Part shown: positions 50,182 through 58,879 of the stretch, piece by piece
Position numbering within the stretch: the first letter of the stretch is position 1
Layout: each line of letters begins with the position of its first letter
NCBI GenBank assembly: GCA_028289425.1
Contig: JANQPL010000011.1
Coordinates: 310,001 to 374,000 of the forward strand
Length of the DNA: 64,000 nt
Direction: 5' to 3'
DNA from: Alphaproteobacteria bacterium
Lineage (GTDB): Bacteria > Pseudomonadota > Alphaproteobacteria > JANQMY01
Position numbers and translations under genes: made by a program
The notes under the pieces: generated by a model
The model's database searches: none
The model's input: the letters and a program-made list of their open reading frames with translations, nothing else
What the model was told of the DNA's origin: nothing

Positions 50182-51570
50182 TTGCTATTCAATTCAAGCA
50201 TCTTCGCCGGCTTTGTCCTGATCGTGTTCGCGCTTTACTACCTGCCGGCACTCCGGCGCTTTCAGGTAGAGCTGCTGATCGTCGCCAGCTGCGTTTTTTA
50301 TGCCTATGGCCAGCCGCTGCTGCTGCTTCTGCTGCTGTCGGCGGCGTGCACCTCGACCCTTGCCTCTCTCGCCATCTTGAATGGACGCCGGCCCCGCGCC
50401 TATGCCACAGCCGGCGTGGTGGCGAATCTCAGTGTGCTCGGCTTTTTCAAGTACAACACGCTGATCTACGAGACGCTGATCGCGGACGTTGCGACCATAT
50501 CGGGTCCGGCGGAAACGCTGTTGTACCTTCCGCTGCCCGTGGGCATCAGCTTTTACACGTTCCAGGGCATCAGCCTCGTGGTCGACACTTATCGCTTTGG
50601 CGATCTGCACACTCGACGACCGCCGGCGAGCCGCTCTTTCCGGGACACGGTTTTCTACATCATTTTTTTTCCCCAGCTTGTGGCGGGCCCCATCGTCAAG
50701 GCGCATAATTTCGTGCCGCAGATCAAAGAGAAGCTGATCAACCAGATCGATTGGGATCTGGTCTTGCGCAATTTGATCGTCGGCTATTTCTTCAAAATGG
50801 TCGTCGCCGACAATTTGGCTCAGCAAACGTTCTACATTCGCTATCCGGTGTTTCAGGCCATCGGCTCTTTCGATCTGGTGCTGCTGCTGTTCGCCTATTC
50901 GGTCCAGATCTTCGCCGACTTTGCCGGCTATTCGATGATTGCCTTAGGCGTGGCCGCGGCTTTCGGTTATCGCATCCCCGTCAACTTCAACCGGCCCTAT
51001 ATCGCCACCAGCATCGCGGATTTTTGGCGGCGCTGGCACATCTCGTTGTCGAGCTTCTTACGCGAATATCTGTACATCCCGCTGGGCGGCAACCGAAAGG
51101 GGGCGGCGCGCACCTATCTCAACCTGTTGATCGTGATGGGCCTTGGCGGATTATGGCATGGCGCCGCCTGGAACTACGCGGTGTGGGGCCTGTGGCACGG
51201 GGTGGGGTTGGCGCTGGAGCGGCCGTTCCTCAACACGCGCTTCTTCCGCACCGCCAATCCTTTTATTGTCAGCATACGAATGCTTTTTGTCTTTGCCTTT
51301 GCGACGGCAGGCTGGCTTTTGTTTGTGCTGCACGACATGTCCCATGTGGCGCTTTATTTCGAGAGCATATGGACGAACACCCATATTGCCCCCAGCGGGC
51401 GGCGGGTTTTGGTCATTTTGTTCTTTTCCGCTCCCGTCATCCTCTATCACTTTGTCCCGCCGGTGCGCGAACGCCTGCGCCCTTACGCCCAGCCGGTCCT
51501 GGGCGCGCTGTTGGCGGCCATCATCTTGAGCGGTGGAACCTCCGATGCCTTCATTTATTTCCAGTTTTAG
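50182..51570 (+). CDS. MBOAT-family membrane O-acyltransferase (AlgI-like)
   Basis: This 462-residue multi-pass protein starts at TTG 50182 (LLFNSSIFAGFVLI), with GGGGGGAGAA just upstream; MBOAT proteins of this type normally begin with Leu-Phe-Asn-Ser. The active motifs are present: NFNRPYIATSIADFWRRWHIS and GLGGLWHGAAWNYAVWGLWHG, with the catalytic His in WHGAAW. The family moves an acetyl group across the membrane onto a polysaccharide. It overlaps the SGNH-like gene, forming a two-gene O-acetylation unit. Confidence 0.88.
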   Translation: MLFNSSIFAGFVLIVFALYYLPALRRFQVELLIVASCVFYAYGQPLLLLLLLSAACTSTLASLAILNGRRPRAYATAGVVANLSVLGFFKYNTLIYETLIADVATISGPAETLLYLPLPVGISFYTFQGISLVVDTYRFGDLHTRRPPASRSFRDTVFYIIFFPQLVAGPIVKAHNFVPQIKEKLINQIDWDLVLRNLIVGYFFKMVVADNLAQQTFYIRYPVFQAIGSFDLVLLLFAYSVQIFADFAGYSMIALGVAAAFGYRIPVNFNRPYIATSIADFWRRWHISLSSFLREYLYIPLGGNRKGAARTYLNLLIVMGLGGLWHGAAWNYAVWGLWHGVGLALERPFLNTRFFRTANPFIVSIRMLFVFAFATAGWLLFVLHDMSHVALYFESIWTNTHIAPSGRRVLVILFFSAPVILYHFVPPVRERLRPYAQPVLGALLAAIILSGGTSDAFIYFQF

Positions 51571-52414
51571 GGGCATCGCCGCCTCGGCAGCCATCTGCGT
51601 TGCCCTCTATTGCCTGGCGGTGCAGGTGGCGGGCCTCAAAATTTTGGTCTATGCCGACCAGTTTCTGGCCAACATCGCCCGCGCGGAACAGGTCATGGCG
51701 GCGGACGACCAATTGTCGGCCGTGCTGGTGGGGAGTTCTCTTGCCGCGCGTTTGCCGGAAAATCTGTGGGCGGACGATATGATGAACGTGTCCTTTGCCG
51801 GCCACAGCGCCCTTAACGGGCTCGAGCTGGCAGCCCAATCGAACGTATGGCCCAAAACCGTTTTGATCGAGACAAACTGGCTGCCGCAGAAGACGACCTT
51901 GTCGTTTACCGATCAGCTGACCCATTCCCTGCTCTATCCGGTAAGGCCCTATGTCAAAGGATTGCAGGTGGAAAACCAGCCCATCAACATTCTGGCAACC
52001 CTAGCCTTCCGCCTTTCGCGAACACCGCCGGGCCCGGAAAGCTGCGCGGATGTGGTGGAGCCGTTGGATGCTGCCGATACGGCCCCGAACACCGCCGCCC
52101 AATTTTTCTCTGCCCCCCCATTCAGCGAGGCGGAAATCGCCCTGGCCCTCGATACGCTGGCGGTCGCGGTGGCCCGCCTGGAAGAACGTGGGTCGACGGT
52201 CCTCCTGGTCGAATTTCCCGTGGACGCCGCTTTTGGCCGCGCCGAAGGCCCCACCAAGCTCAGAAAGGCCATTGCGGCCCGGTTCCCCAACCTCACCTTT
52301 TGGCGTTTTGAGACACATCCCTTCCAGACCACTGACGGACAGCACTTGACCGCCGACAGCGCCGAAAGATTCGGCTGTGTTTTGGTTAATCGCTTGTCAG
52401 CCCTAGAGCGATGA
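51545..52414 (+). CDS. SGNH-like periplasmic partner of the MBOAT transferase
   Basis: This 289-residue protein has an N-terminal signal-anchor (FRGIAASAAICVALYCLAVQVAG). Its start ATG 51545 lies inside the end of the MBOAT gene, and GGTGGAA precedes it. The core shows VLVGSSLAARLPENLW (block with the nucleophile Ser) and FQTTDGQHLTADSAERF near the C-terminus, with Asp and His in the order of an SGNH/AlgX-like triad. In this arrangement the periplasmic partner transfers acetyl from the MBOAT protein to a glycan. The family is assigned by layout plus these blocks, so the confidence is moderate. Confidence 0.65.
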   Translation: MPSFISSFRGIAASAAICVALYCLAVQVAGLKILVYADQFLANIARAEQVMAADDQLSAVLVGSSLAARLPENLWADDMMNVSFAGHSALNGLELAAQSNVWPKTVLIETNWLPQKTTLSFTDQLTHSLLYPVRPYVKGLQVENQPINILATLAFRLSRTPPGPESCADVVEPLDAADTAPNTAAQFFSAPPFSEAEIALALDTLAVAVARLEERGSTVLLVEFPVDAAFGRAEGPTKLRKAIAARFPNLTFWRFETHPFQTTDGQHLTADSAERFGCVLVNRLSALER

Positions 52415-52478
52415 TCCTTGATGTTAAGCCCGGCCTTGACCTATCGTTCGTGTGAATACGACATGGGGGTAAGGGGTT

Positions 52479-53390
52479 ATGCTCAAATGGTTGGTGCGCG
52501 TTGTGGTTCTGGTGGCGGTGATCGCCGCCGGCGTGGGAACCTATGCCTATTTGGAGATCCGCTCGCTTGAGACGGTGCCGGTCACCGAAGATCTCACCAT
52601 GGTAAAAGGGCTGGGCGGCAATGTGGCCGTTCTGCGCACCGATGAAGGTACGGTGGTCGTGGATTCCATGACCTTCCAGATGCAAGGCGAACGCATCAGC
52701 GCCCTGGCCGAGGAGCTCACCGGCAAACCTGTGGTCATGCTCATCAACACCCATTATCACTTGGATCACACCCACGGGAATCCAGGCTTTGCCGCCGGCA
52801 CCCGTGTGGTGGCCACCGAAAAGACCCTGCACTATCTAAAGACGATCGACGGGGCGGCGTGGGAAGGCGACGCCGCAGCCCTGCTGCCGAACGAAACGTT
52901 CGCTGACGCCATGGACATTGAAATGGGCGGCAAGACCATCCGCCTTTACCATCCGGGGCGCGGCCACACGGACGGCGATTTGGTTGTGCTGTTCGTGGAT
53001 GAAGATACGATCCACATGGGCGATCTGCTGTTCCACAAGCACTATCCCAATATCGACCTGGAAGCGGGTGGCACCATTGTCGAATGGAGCGCGACGCTGG
53101 ACGAAACGAAGAAACTTCCCTTCACCAATGTCATCCCCGGCCATGGCGAGTTGACCGACCGGGGCGGTATTGATCAGTACCAGGTGTTTATCGAGCAATT
53201 GGCAGAAGTGGGCCGGACAGCCGCCGCCAATGGCTGGACCAAAGAAGAAACCATCGAGAAGGCCGACCTGACCGCCGATGCTGGATACGAAGAAATCGCC
53301 TTCTTCGGCCTGCCCATTGGGCTTGACCGCGAATTCGTCTTGACCCGGACTTGGGAAGAAGCCACGGGGAATTTCGAACGCGCGGATTAG
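52479..53390 (+). CDS. Exported metallo-beta-lactamase-fold hydrolase
   Basis: This 303-residue protein has an N-terminal signal anchor (LVRVVVLVAVIAAGVGTYAY), then an MBL fold with INTHYHLDHTHGNPGF (metal motif), HPGRGHTDGDLVVLF, HMGDLLFHKHYPN and VIPGHGELTDR. All metal ligands are present. Subclass B-like MBL proteins of this wording include esterases and quorum-quenching lactonases; the substrate is unknown. It is anchored in the periplasm. It converges with the membrane protein at 53387 with a 4-bp overlap. Confidence 0.82.
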   Translation: MLKWLVRVVVLVAVIAAGVGTYAYLEIRSLETVPVTEDLTMVKGLGGNVAVLRTDEGTVVVDSMTFQMQGERISALAEELTGKPVVMLINTHYHLDHTHGNPGFAAGTRVVATEKTLHYLKTIDGAAWEGDAAALLPNETFADAMDIEMGGKTIRLYHPGRGHTDGDLVVLFVDEDTIHMGDLLFHKHYPNIDLEAGGTIVEWSATLDETKKLPFTNVIPGHGELTDRGGIDQYQVFIEQLAEVGRTAAANGWTKEETIEKADLTADAGYEEIAFFGLPIGLDREFVLTRTWEEATGNFERAD

Positions 53391-53905
53391 GCGGGCTGAG
53401 CGGCAGGCGGTGCTAAGAGCGCTAGGCCTACACCGATAAAGCCGAGGCCGAAGGCAATCCCGGCGGCGATAAATCCCCGGTCGGGATATCCGGCCGCATC
53501 GCCGGCTATGCTCAAAACAGGCGCCGCAAGCCAGGCATAGCCGGTCCACACCGGTGAAATTCGCCGACGGACGATCTGGATCGACATCAGCACCAGGCCC
53601 GCAGCAATGACGAGGACGCCGAACTCGTACATGTCCATGCCGGCAAACATCCCATCCGGACCGGTGATCAATGCCAGGCCGGTGAAGGTCACCAAGAAGC
53701 CCGCAAACCCCAAGGCGCCAAGTGCTTCGGACCGCAGGACATAGAAGGCGGTAAGCCCGGCAAGCAAGGCGATGTCGATCAGGGCGTAAAAAGTTTCGAG
53801 GCCGACGAGCCCCGGTTCGAACGGGACGAACGCCGCGAGAATGCGAAGCACTCCGCCAAGGAGGGCGGCCAAGCCGGCCATATAGATGAGGCGGTCGGTG
53901 GTCAT
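53387..53905 (-). CDS. Hypothetical multi-pass membrane protein
   Basis: This 172-residue protein has about five or six membrane segments (LIYMAGLAALLGGVLRILAA, LETFYALIDIALLAGLTAFYVL, LGFAGFLVTFTGLALI, MYEFGVLVIAAGLVLMS, AGIAFGLGFIGVGLALLA). ATG 53905 follows the questin-oxidase-like gene by 4 bp, so it is co-transcribed. Its function is unknown; the pairing suggests a role linked to the oxidase substrate or to heme/quinone handling, which is speculative. Confidence 0.65.
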   Translation of the reverse strand: MTTDRLIYMAGLAALLGGVLRILAAFVPFEPGLVGLETFYALIDIALLAGLTAFYVLRSEALGALGFAGFLVTFTGLALITGPDGMFAGMDMYEFGVLVIAAGLVLMSIQIVRRRISPVWTGYAWLAAPVLSIAGDAAGYPDRGFIAAGIAFGLGFIGVGLALLAPPAAQPA

Positions 53906-53909
53906 GGTC

Positions 53910-54962
53910 TCACTCCGCAGGCAGCATCGCCCGGGCATGGGCCGGAACGGTGAGGAAAATGGGGTCGCCGGTGCGCTGATGGAAACCGACACAGGCTTCC
54001 GTGAGCTTAATGGCGTGATCGTCCCCATGGGCGACGGCGGCAGCCACCAAATCCGTTTCGCTTTCCGGCGCGGGTTTTCCAGTATTCGGCACCACATCGT
54101 CCGTATACGCTGCATAAAGCGCAGCGCCTGCCTGCCAGCCATACGCCAGCAATTGGGTCAGGGTGTGCCGCGATATGTGTGGCGCCAAATTCAAGATGGC
54201 ATGCACGCTGGTAATGGCGTGGGTGAAGACTATCGCCAAAAGCGGCGTGGTGACGTGGTCCAGAAACGTGTGCGCCTGGCGCACCGCAAGCTGATGGGCG
54301 CAGTTCTGAGGATCGCTTTCCACATCGATCCAGGAAATCACGCCTGGGAAATCGGGCATGTCTGCCAAGGGCGCCAACGCGTCTGTGATCAGCCCTTCAT
54401 TGTTCCGCTGGGATTTCGGGACACGCGGCAAATGTTCGAACGCTTCGGCCACGGAGCCAAAACGCGGCGTGCCACTAAGATCCGTGGGCAGAGGTTGGTA
54501 AGTCGCCGCCCAAACGGCGAGACCATCGGCCAGCTCCGCCGTGCGCAGAGCGGTCTCGGTAGCGGCCAGGCCGCGGGCGGCGTGGCCCGCGCGAATGATC
54601 CCGTGGGTGGCCGATGCAAACAGACCGGGCGCCATGCGCTGTGCCCATTTGTCGAGTGCTTTTTCCCAGCCAAGTGCGGTGATCTCGGTTTCCAAATAGC
54701 GCTGCCAGTCGCCGAACAGATCGAACCTGCCCAGATCCTGCTGCCAGTTTCGCGGGTCGAGCTTGAAGGGCGCCGTCCCGCGCGGCGAGATTGTATCCAG
54801 GTGAGCGGTGACCCAGCGCTGGGAAGCATCCGGCTCGCCCAAGGCACACAAGGCTTCCGCCACCATGGGCACATGATTTGATAGGCCGTTTTTCAGATCC
54901 GGCCCGAAGGGTCTAAGGGCCTCCAGCGAGCGGTCATAGGTTGCATAGTCGGCAATCGTCAT
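53910..54962 (-). CDS. Questin oxidase-like protein (DUF4243)
   Basis: This 350-residue protein of the questin oxidase/DUF4243 group shows SNHVPMVAEALCALG near the start, then SATHGIIRAGHAARGLA and repeated His-rich helices (THAITSVHAILNLAPHIS). Fungal members carry out oxidative ring cleavage of anthraquinones (questin) and the AflY step of aflatoxin synthesis. The His-rich helices may bind a metal. It is divergent from a SufR-like [Fe-S] regulator, with a palindrome between, so its expression may follow redox or iron status. The bacterial substrate is unknown. Confidence 0.75.
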   Translation of the reverse strand: MTIADYATYDRSLEALRPFGPDLKNGLSNHVPMVAEALCALGEPDASQRWVTAHLDTISPRGTAPFKLDPRNWQQDLGRFDLFGDWQRYLETEITALGWEKALDKWAQRMAPGLFASATHGIIRAGHAARGLAATETALRTAELADGLAVWAATYQPLPTDLSGTPRFGSVAEAFEHLPRVPKSQRNNEGLITDALAPLADMPDFPGVISWIDVESDPQNCAHQLAVRQAHTFLDHVTTPLLAIVFTHAITSVHAILNLAPHISRHTLTQLLAYGWQAGAALYAAYTDDVVPNTGKPAPESETDLVAAAVAHGDDHAIKLTEACVGFHQRTGDPIFLTVPAHARAMLPAE

Positions 54963-55004
54963 CGCAGCACCTTTTCGAAAGCATTTGCTTTATTAAATAC
55001 CTTT

Positions 55005-55019
55005 CTTGAATTAATCAAG
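55005..55019. promoter_or_regulatory. Palindromic site in the questin-oxidase/SufR-like divergent promoter
   Basis: CTTGAATTAATCAAG is a 15-bp palindrome with 5-bp arms, 43 bp from the oxidase start and 23 bp from the regulator ATG. It is the natural operator for the divergently encoded regulator. Confidence 0.5.
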
Positions 55020-55041
55020 CCCCCGCTTTAGGAATTCATGC

Positions 55042-55704
55042 ATGGTATCTGCAAAAAAGTCCCCAAACCGCCATGACGCCGCCACGCGGCGCGCGATCCT
55101 TAACCATCTCAAGATGGAAGGCCCCAGCACGGCGGCCGCCATGGCGCGTACCTTCGACCTGACCGCCATGGCCGTGCGCTTGCACCTCTATGATTTGGAG
55201 AAGCAGGGTGTGGTGGGCGCCACATCGGAAGCCAAAGGGCGCGGGCGCCCCACTAAGATTTGGCACCTGACGGAAAAGGCAGAAGAAGCCTTCCCGGACT
55301 CTCACCGCGATTTGGCCGTCGAGTTGCTGGGCGCGGCCCGGTCCACTTTTGGCGAGGATGGTGTTGCGCAATTGGTGGAAGTGCGGGGCCAAGCTCAGAT
55401 TAAGCGCTACCGCGAACGCCTCGATGACAAGACTCAATTGGAAGACCGACTAAAGGCGCTTGCCGCCGCGCGCACGGAAGAAGGCTATATGGCCGACGTG
55501 CAGCGCGCGCCCAACCAGAAAGACGGTTGGCTGTTCATCGAAAACCACTGCCCGATCTGCACGGTGGCCCGGGACTGCACGGGACTGTGCGCGAACGAGC
55601 TGTACGTGTTTCAAGAAGTTCTGGGGGCGGCGTATTCAGTGTCGCGCGCGGAACATATCGTCAGCGGCGACCGGCGCTGCGCCTATCGGGTGGTGCCGAA
55701 ATAA
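55042..55704 (+). CDS. SufR-like Fe-S cluster-type transcriptional regulator
   Basis: This 220-residue regulator has an N-terminal winged helix of the DeoR/ArsR type (LNHLKMEGPSTAAAMARTFDL, MAVRLHLYDLEKQG). The C-terminal part carries five Cys: Cys170 and Cys173 in CPIC, Cys179, Cys183 (CTGLC) and Cys213 (RRCAYRV). The spacing resembles SufR, which binds an Fe-S cluster and represses target genes. AGGAA precedes the ATG. It is divergent from the questin oxidase-like gene. The last 135 bp of this gene, stop included, have a decayed copy at 58120-58254. Confidence 0.78.
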   Translation: MVSAKKSPNRHDAATRRAILNHLKMEGPSTAAAMARTFDLTAMAVRLHLYDLEKQGVVGATSEAKGRGRPTKIWHLTEKAEEAFPDSHRDLAVELLGAARSTFGEDGVAQLVEVRGQAQIKRYRERLDDKTQLEDRLKALAAARTEEGYMADVQRAPNQKDGWLFIENHCPICTVARDCTGLCANELYVFQEVLGAAYSVSRAEHIVSGDRRCAYRVVPK

Positions 55705-55748
55705 GGTGCGGACAACCGTCTCGCCACACTAGAGCGTCGGACGGCAAA

Positions 55749-57416
55749 TCACTGTGCGCCGGCGCCTGGCGCGGCTCGAGGCATGATCCAGACCGGGATC
55801 GGCGTCTGACGGCCCTTTAGCAGGTGCTCGCCCGCAAACCGAAACCTTTCCAGGAAGTCGGTCGCTTCCGGCCCGCCTTCCCGATTTGCTTCGTCGAATA
55901 TCGTCCCGCTGACCGCAATGCTCGCGCCAAGCTCGCGGGTGATCGCTTCGAGCCGGCTGGCCGTATTGACCGTGTCGCCAATGACCGTGAAAGACAGGTT
56001 GCGCTCGCTGCCCACATTCCCGGCGACCACATCTCCGTAATGCAGCCCGATGCTGATCTCATAGGGCGTCTTACCCGCGCGCCGCCTTTCATCGGCGAGG
56101 CGGGCCGCCCGATCGATCATGCTGACAGCACATCGGATCGCGTCCATGACATCCGCATCGCCCACATCCGGCAGGCCAAAAGCCGCCATAACGCCGTCGC
56201 CAATATATTTGTCCACGACGCCCTTATGCGAGAAGATCTGATCCTCCATGGCCGTGTCGAATTCGCGCAACATGGCGATGGTTTCCTCCGGCGTTTGGCG
56301 TTCGGCAATCCTGGTGAATCCAATGATATCCACAAACATCACCACGACGCGTTGTCTTCGGGTGCGGCTTGCGCTGTCTTTATGGGACAACAGCTCATCG
56401 ACAATGCGTGGAGAGAAGTAGCGTTTGAGTTGCGCCCGGTCCAATTCGGCCGCGATGGCACGCGCATTTTCAATCATACTTTGCTGCGACATGGCGGCGA
56501 TCGTTTGTGCAAGGACGGTCAGCGCTAGAAGGTTGGCGTAGACGCTCAACACATCCAGTGTAGAAGCCGGAACAGGCGTGCCGCCCCAGCCGAAGGTGAC
56601 ACAGCAGGTGATCAGCAATCCCACGGCGGCCGTTGCCGCCATGGTCAGCACCAGGTTGAAGCGCAGCGCCGACCAGGCCAGCAGCAAATAGAAGATCGGC
56701 GCTGCATCATGGATGCCGTTAAACGTCCAAGACGTGCCGAAGCCCACCACAGCCGTCGAAGCACCGATAAGCAAGGCGCTCCATATCGCAAGCTCCGATA
56801 TCTTGAGCCCGGATGGTTGCAGCGATCGATGGGCGCCCGTCACAAGCGTCCCCGCGGCAAAAAGGGCAAAGCCAAGCGACAGAGGCGAGAAGCTGTCGCT
56901 CATAAAATTGGACACAAAAAGCAAAAAGAAGCTTGCGTCCGGTTCGGCGGCCCCGCCACCATAGAGCAGCGGCACACCGATCAGGCTTGTAACCGTCGGC
57001 GCCGCGATCCCCACAATCAAATACCACCCGATCAGGCTGCGCACCGGATTGTCACGCAGATTATCGAAGTGGTATCGGCGAATGGCCCAACTGACCAGCC
57101 AGGCACCGGCGCCATAGAGAACCGCATAGGCGACCGCCCAATGGGGGGCCATGCCGAAGTAAGAGGCAAAAGCGATGAAGATGGTCAACGCCCAGGCCAA
57201 CGCCACCACGCCCCCCAGAAACAGCGTACCGACAATCGCAATGGCAAGGGGGAAAGCGGCAAGCGTGATCGCCGCCTCTGCGATTAAGAACATGCCCATG
57301 AAATATGTTGCAGCCCCCAACACCGCCAAAAACACGGCCAACAAAACCGTTTGGGTGGCCAGCCAGGCGACCGTCGTCGACGGATGTCTCAACCAATCAT
57401 TCTCTGATGCCGTCAT
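55749..57416 (-). CDS. Membrane-bound class III adenylate/guanylate cyclase
   Basis: This 555-residue protein has about eight N-terminal membrane segments (a MASE1-like sensor) over residues 15-310, a short coil, and a C-terminal class III cyclase domain. The catalytic motifs are VVMFVDIIGFTRIAE (metal Asp), VVDKYIGDGVMAAFG (second metal Asp) and HYGDVVAGNVGSERNLSFT with VIGDTVNTASRLE. It makes cAMP (possibly cGMP) in response to a membrane signal. It reads toward the SufR-like gene and is flanked by that gene and its copied 3' end. Confidence 0.88.
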   Translation of the reverse strand: MTASENDWLRHPSTTVAWLATQTVLLAVFLAVLGAATYFMGMFLIAEAAITLAAFPLAIAIVGTLFLGGVVALAWALTIFIAFASYFGMAPHWAVAYAVLYGAGAWLVSWAIRRYHFDNLRDNPVRSLIGWYLIVGIAAPTVTSLIGVPLLYGGGAAEPDASFFLLFVSNFMSDSFSPLSLGFALFAAGTLVTGAHRSLQPSGLKISELAIWSALLIGASTAVVGFGTSWTFNGIHDAAPIFYLLLAWSALRFNLVLTMAATAAVGLLITCCVTFGWGGTPVPASTLDVLSVYANLLALTVLAQTIAAMSQQSMIENARAIAAELDRAQLKRYFSPRIVDELLSHKDSASRTRRQRVVVMFVDIIGFTRIAERQTPEETIAMLREFDTAMEDQIFSHKGVVDKYIGDGVMAAFGLPDVGDADVMDAIRCAVSMIDRAARLADERRRAGKTPYEISIGLHYGDVVAGNVGSERNLSFTVIGDTVNTASRLEAITRELGASIAVSGTIFDEANREGGPEATDFLERFRFAGEHLLKGRQTPIPVWIMPRAAPGAGAQ

Positions 57417-57550
57417 GACGGATTCGGCCCCGCGTGATCTGTTGCTATTGACTGCATGACGCGGTCATCGTCGCTTTGCAACTGCTCGACGGGGCTCTAA
57501 CATGAAACGGCAACACGCGTTAGTGGGGATGTGGTTACAGGGAGAAATCC

Positions 57551-58111
57551 ATGCGGCTATTACACTTATTGGCATTTGGCAGCGCCTTAGGGCTCGCGGG
57601 ATGCATCGGCGCAGCTCTGGAAGGCGCAAACATGACCAAAGATGAGGTGGTCCGCGCCAGTAACAAAGAGGCGGCCCAATCCGGAGATGCGGAAGCGCAA
57701 TACAAAGTGGGCAACTCCTATTGCTGCGCGCCGGGTGACGGCGGCGCCGTCTATGACAATCAAAAGGCCACGGAATGGTTTTGCCGGGCCGCCTATCAAG
57801 ACCACGCGGCGTCCCAATGGGAGCTTGGCAAAATTTACTCGGGTGATTTGGTCGACGGGGTCCGCATCATCCGCAGAGCGGCGACCATGGTGGCCGGCGC
57901 CGGAAAAGACAGGACGAACCGGTCACTTTCGCTGATGTGGTTCGAGCTTGCCGCTCAAAACGGCAACGAACGCGCGCCGAAAGAGGCATCGCGTCTTCGG
58001 GAGGACATGTCGGTGGCGGAGATTGCGGAGTCCGATTTGCTTCTCGAGAACTGGAGAGAAGCCCCCTGCGAATGGGACGATGTTTTTGCGGAAGAACCGG
58101 CGGAGGGGTAG
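57551..58111 (+). CDS. Sel1-repeat-like lipoprotein
   Basis: This 186-residue lipoprotein has the lipobox LAGC at 15-18 and Sel1/TPR-like repeats: AAQSGDAEAQYKVGNSYCC, ATEWFCRAAYQDHAASQWELG and SLSLMWFELAAQNGNERAPKEA. These helical repeats usually mediate protein contacts in the envelope. Four more Cys (CC at about 58-59, Cys in WFC, Cys in PCEW) may form disulfides. GGAGAAATCC precedes the ATG. It stands alone, with the SufR-like remnant directly behind it. Confidence 0.75.
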   Translation: MRLLHLLAFGSALGLAGCIGAALEGANMTKDEVVRASNKEAAQSGDAEAQYKVGNSYCCAPGDGGAVYDNQKATEWFCRAAYQDHAASQWELGKIYSGDLVDGVRIIRRAATMVAGAGKDRTNRSLSLMWFELAAQNGNERAPKEASRLREDMSVAEIAESDLLLENWREAPCEWDDVFAEEPAEG

Positions 58112-58119
58112 GACGGGCA

Positions 58120-58254
58120 CGGGACTGCACAGGGCTGTGCGCCAACGAGCTGTACGTTTTTTAGGAAGTTCCGGAGACGGAGTATTCAGTGTCGCGCGCG
58201 GAGCACATTGTTAGCGGCGACCGGCGCTGTGCGTATCGGGTGGTGCCGAAATAG
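58120..58254 (+). pseudogene. Copied 3' end of the SufR-like regulator gene
   Basis: These 135 bases align without gaps to 55570-55704, the last part of the SufR-like gene with its stop. The copy is damaged: TTTCAA has become TTTTAG (a stop), and several other bases differ in the middle, while the last 80 bases are nearly identical. There is no start and no upstream part. It starts just after the Sel1-like gene. Confidence 0.85.
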
Positions 58255-58372
58255 GCCCGCCGGCTAGAGCGTTTCATTGTCATATTGAATCGTTCTAGGG
58301 CGCGACGGGCCTGCTCTTGCGGTGTGCGTGTCACTTTTGGTGCGTTTCCAATTTCCATGGCACAAATCACCG

Positions 58373-58450
58373 TTAGACGATGGCGGCGATTGTCACCCCG
58401 ATGGTGGCGATCGACACACCGAAGATGGCTGTGTTCATGATGTTAAGCAT
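58373..58450 (-). CDS. Small 25-residue membrane protein
   Basis: ATG 58450 follows AGGAGAC with good spacing and encodes a 25-residue, almost entirely hydrophobic peptide (NTAIFGVSIATIGVTIAAIV). It is a likely single membrane helix of the small-protein class. The rest of 58255-58585 holds only a TAGAGCG/CGTTCTA inverted repeat near 58266-58299. No homologue is recognised; it could also be fortuitous. Confidence 0.45.
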   Translation of the reverse strand: MLNIMNTAIFGVSIATIGVTIAAIV

Positions 58451-58585
58451 CGAATTTGTCTCCTGTCGGTTGGGGCGCCCAGAGGCGCGTTGATACCCTT
58501 AATATTGGGCAGACCAGGGACAATTAAAGCTATCGTTATTGAAAGTTTTAATAGCTTAAAACGATCGTCGATGCCTTCCGTTGCG

Positions 58586-58879
58586 TCAGTCGAAATCGAA
58601 TATTTCGCTCAAGAATTCGGCGGCACTGCTCTTCCGCCGCCGCCGGGGGCCGCGCTCATACCGGTCGTCGTCGTCGTCATCGTACCGTTCCTGGCGGCGG
58701 CTGCGCGCCCCGGCAATTTTCTGAGACGGCCTAACCGTGCCTTCCACCGACCGCTCGATAATCTTGTCGAGCTCTCCCCGATCGAGCCACACGCCCCGGC
58801 ATTCGGGACAGAAGTCGATTTCGACACCCTGCCGGTCGGTTATCACGAGCCGCGCTTCGGGGCAGGTGGGACACTTCAT
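58586..58879 (-). CDS. TFIIB-type zinc-ribbon protein
   Basis: This 97-residue protein has a complete zinc ribbon MKCPTC (Cys3, Cys6) and FCPECRGVWLDRGELDKI (Cys24, Cys27), then an Arg/Asp-rich low-complexity region (RRQERYDDDDDDRYERGPRRRR) and an acidic/aromatic tip (FLSEIFDFD). The zf-TFIIB domain occurs in small bacterial proteins of unknown function, often near envelope-stress genes. AGGAGCG precedes the ATG. Here a PspA-like gene lies 2.8 kb away. Confidence 0.85.
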   Translation of the reverse strand: MKCPTCPEARLVITDRQGVEIDFCPECRGVWLDRGELDKIIERSVEGTVRPSQKIAGARSRRQERYDDDDDDRYERGPRRRRKSSAAEFLSEIFDFD

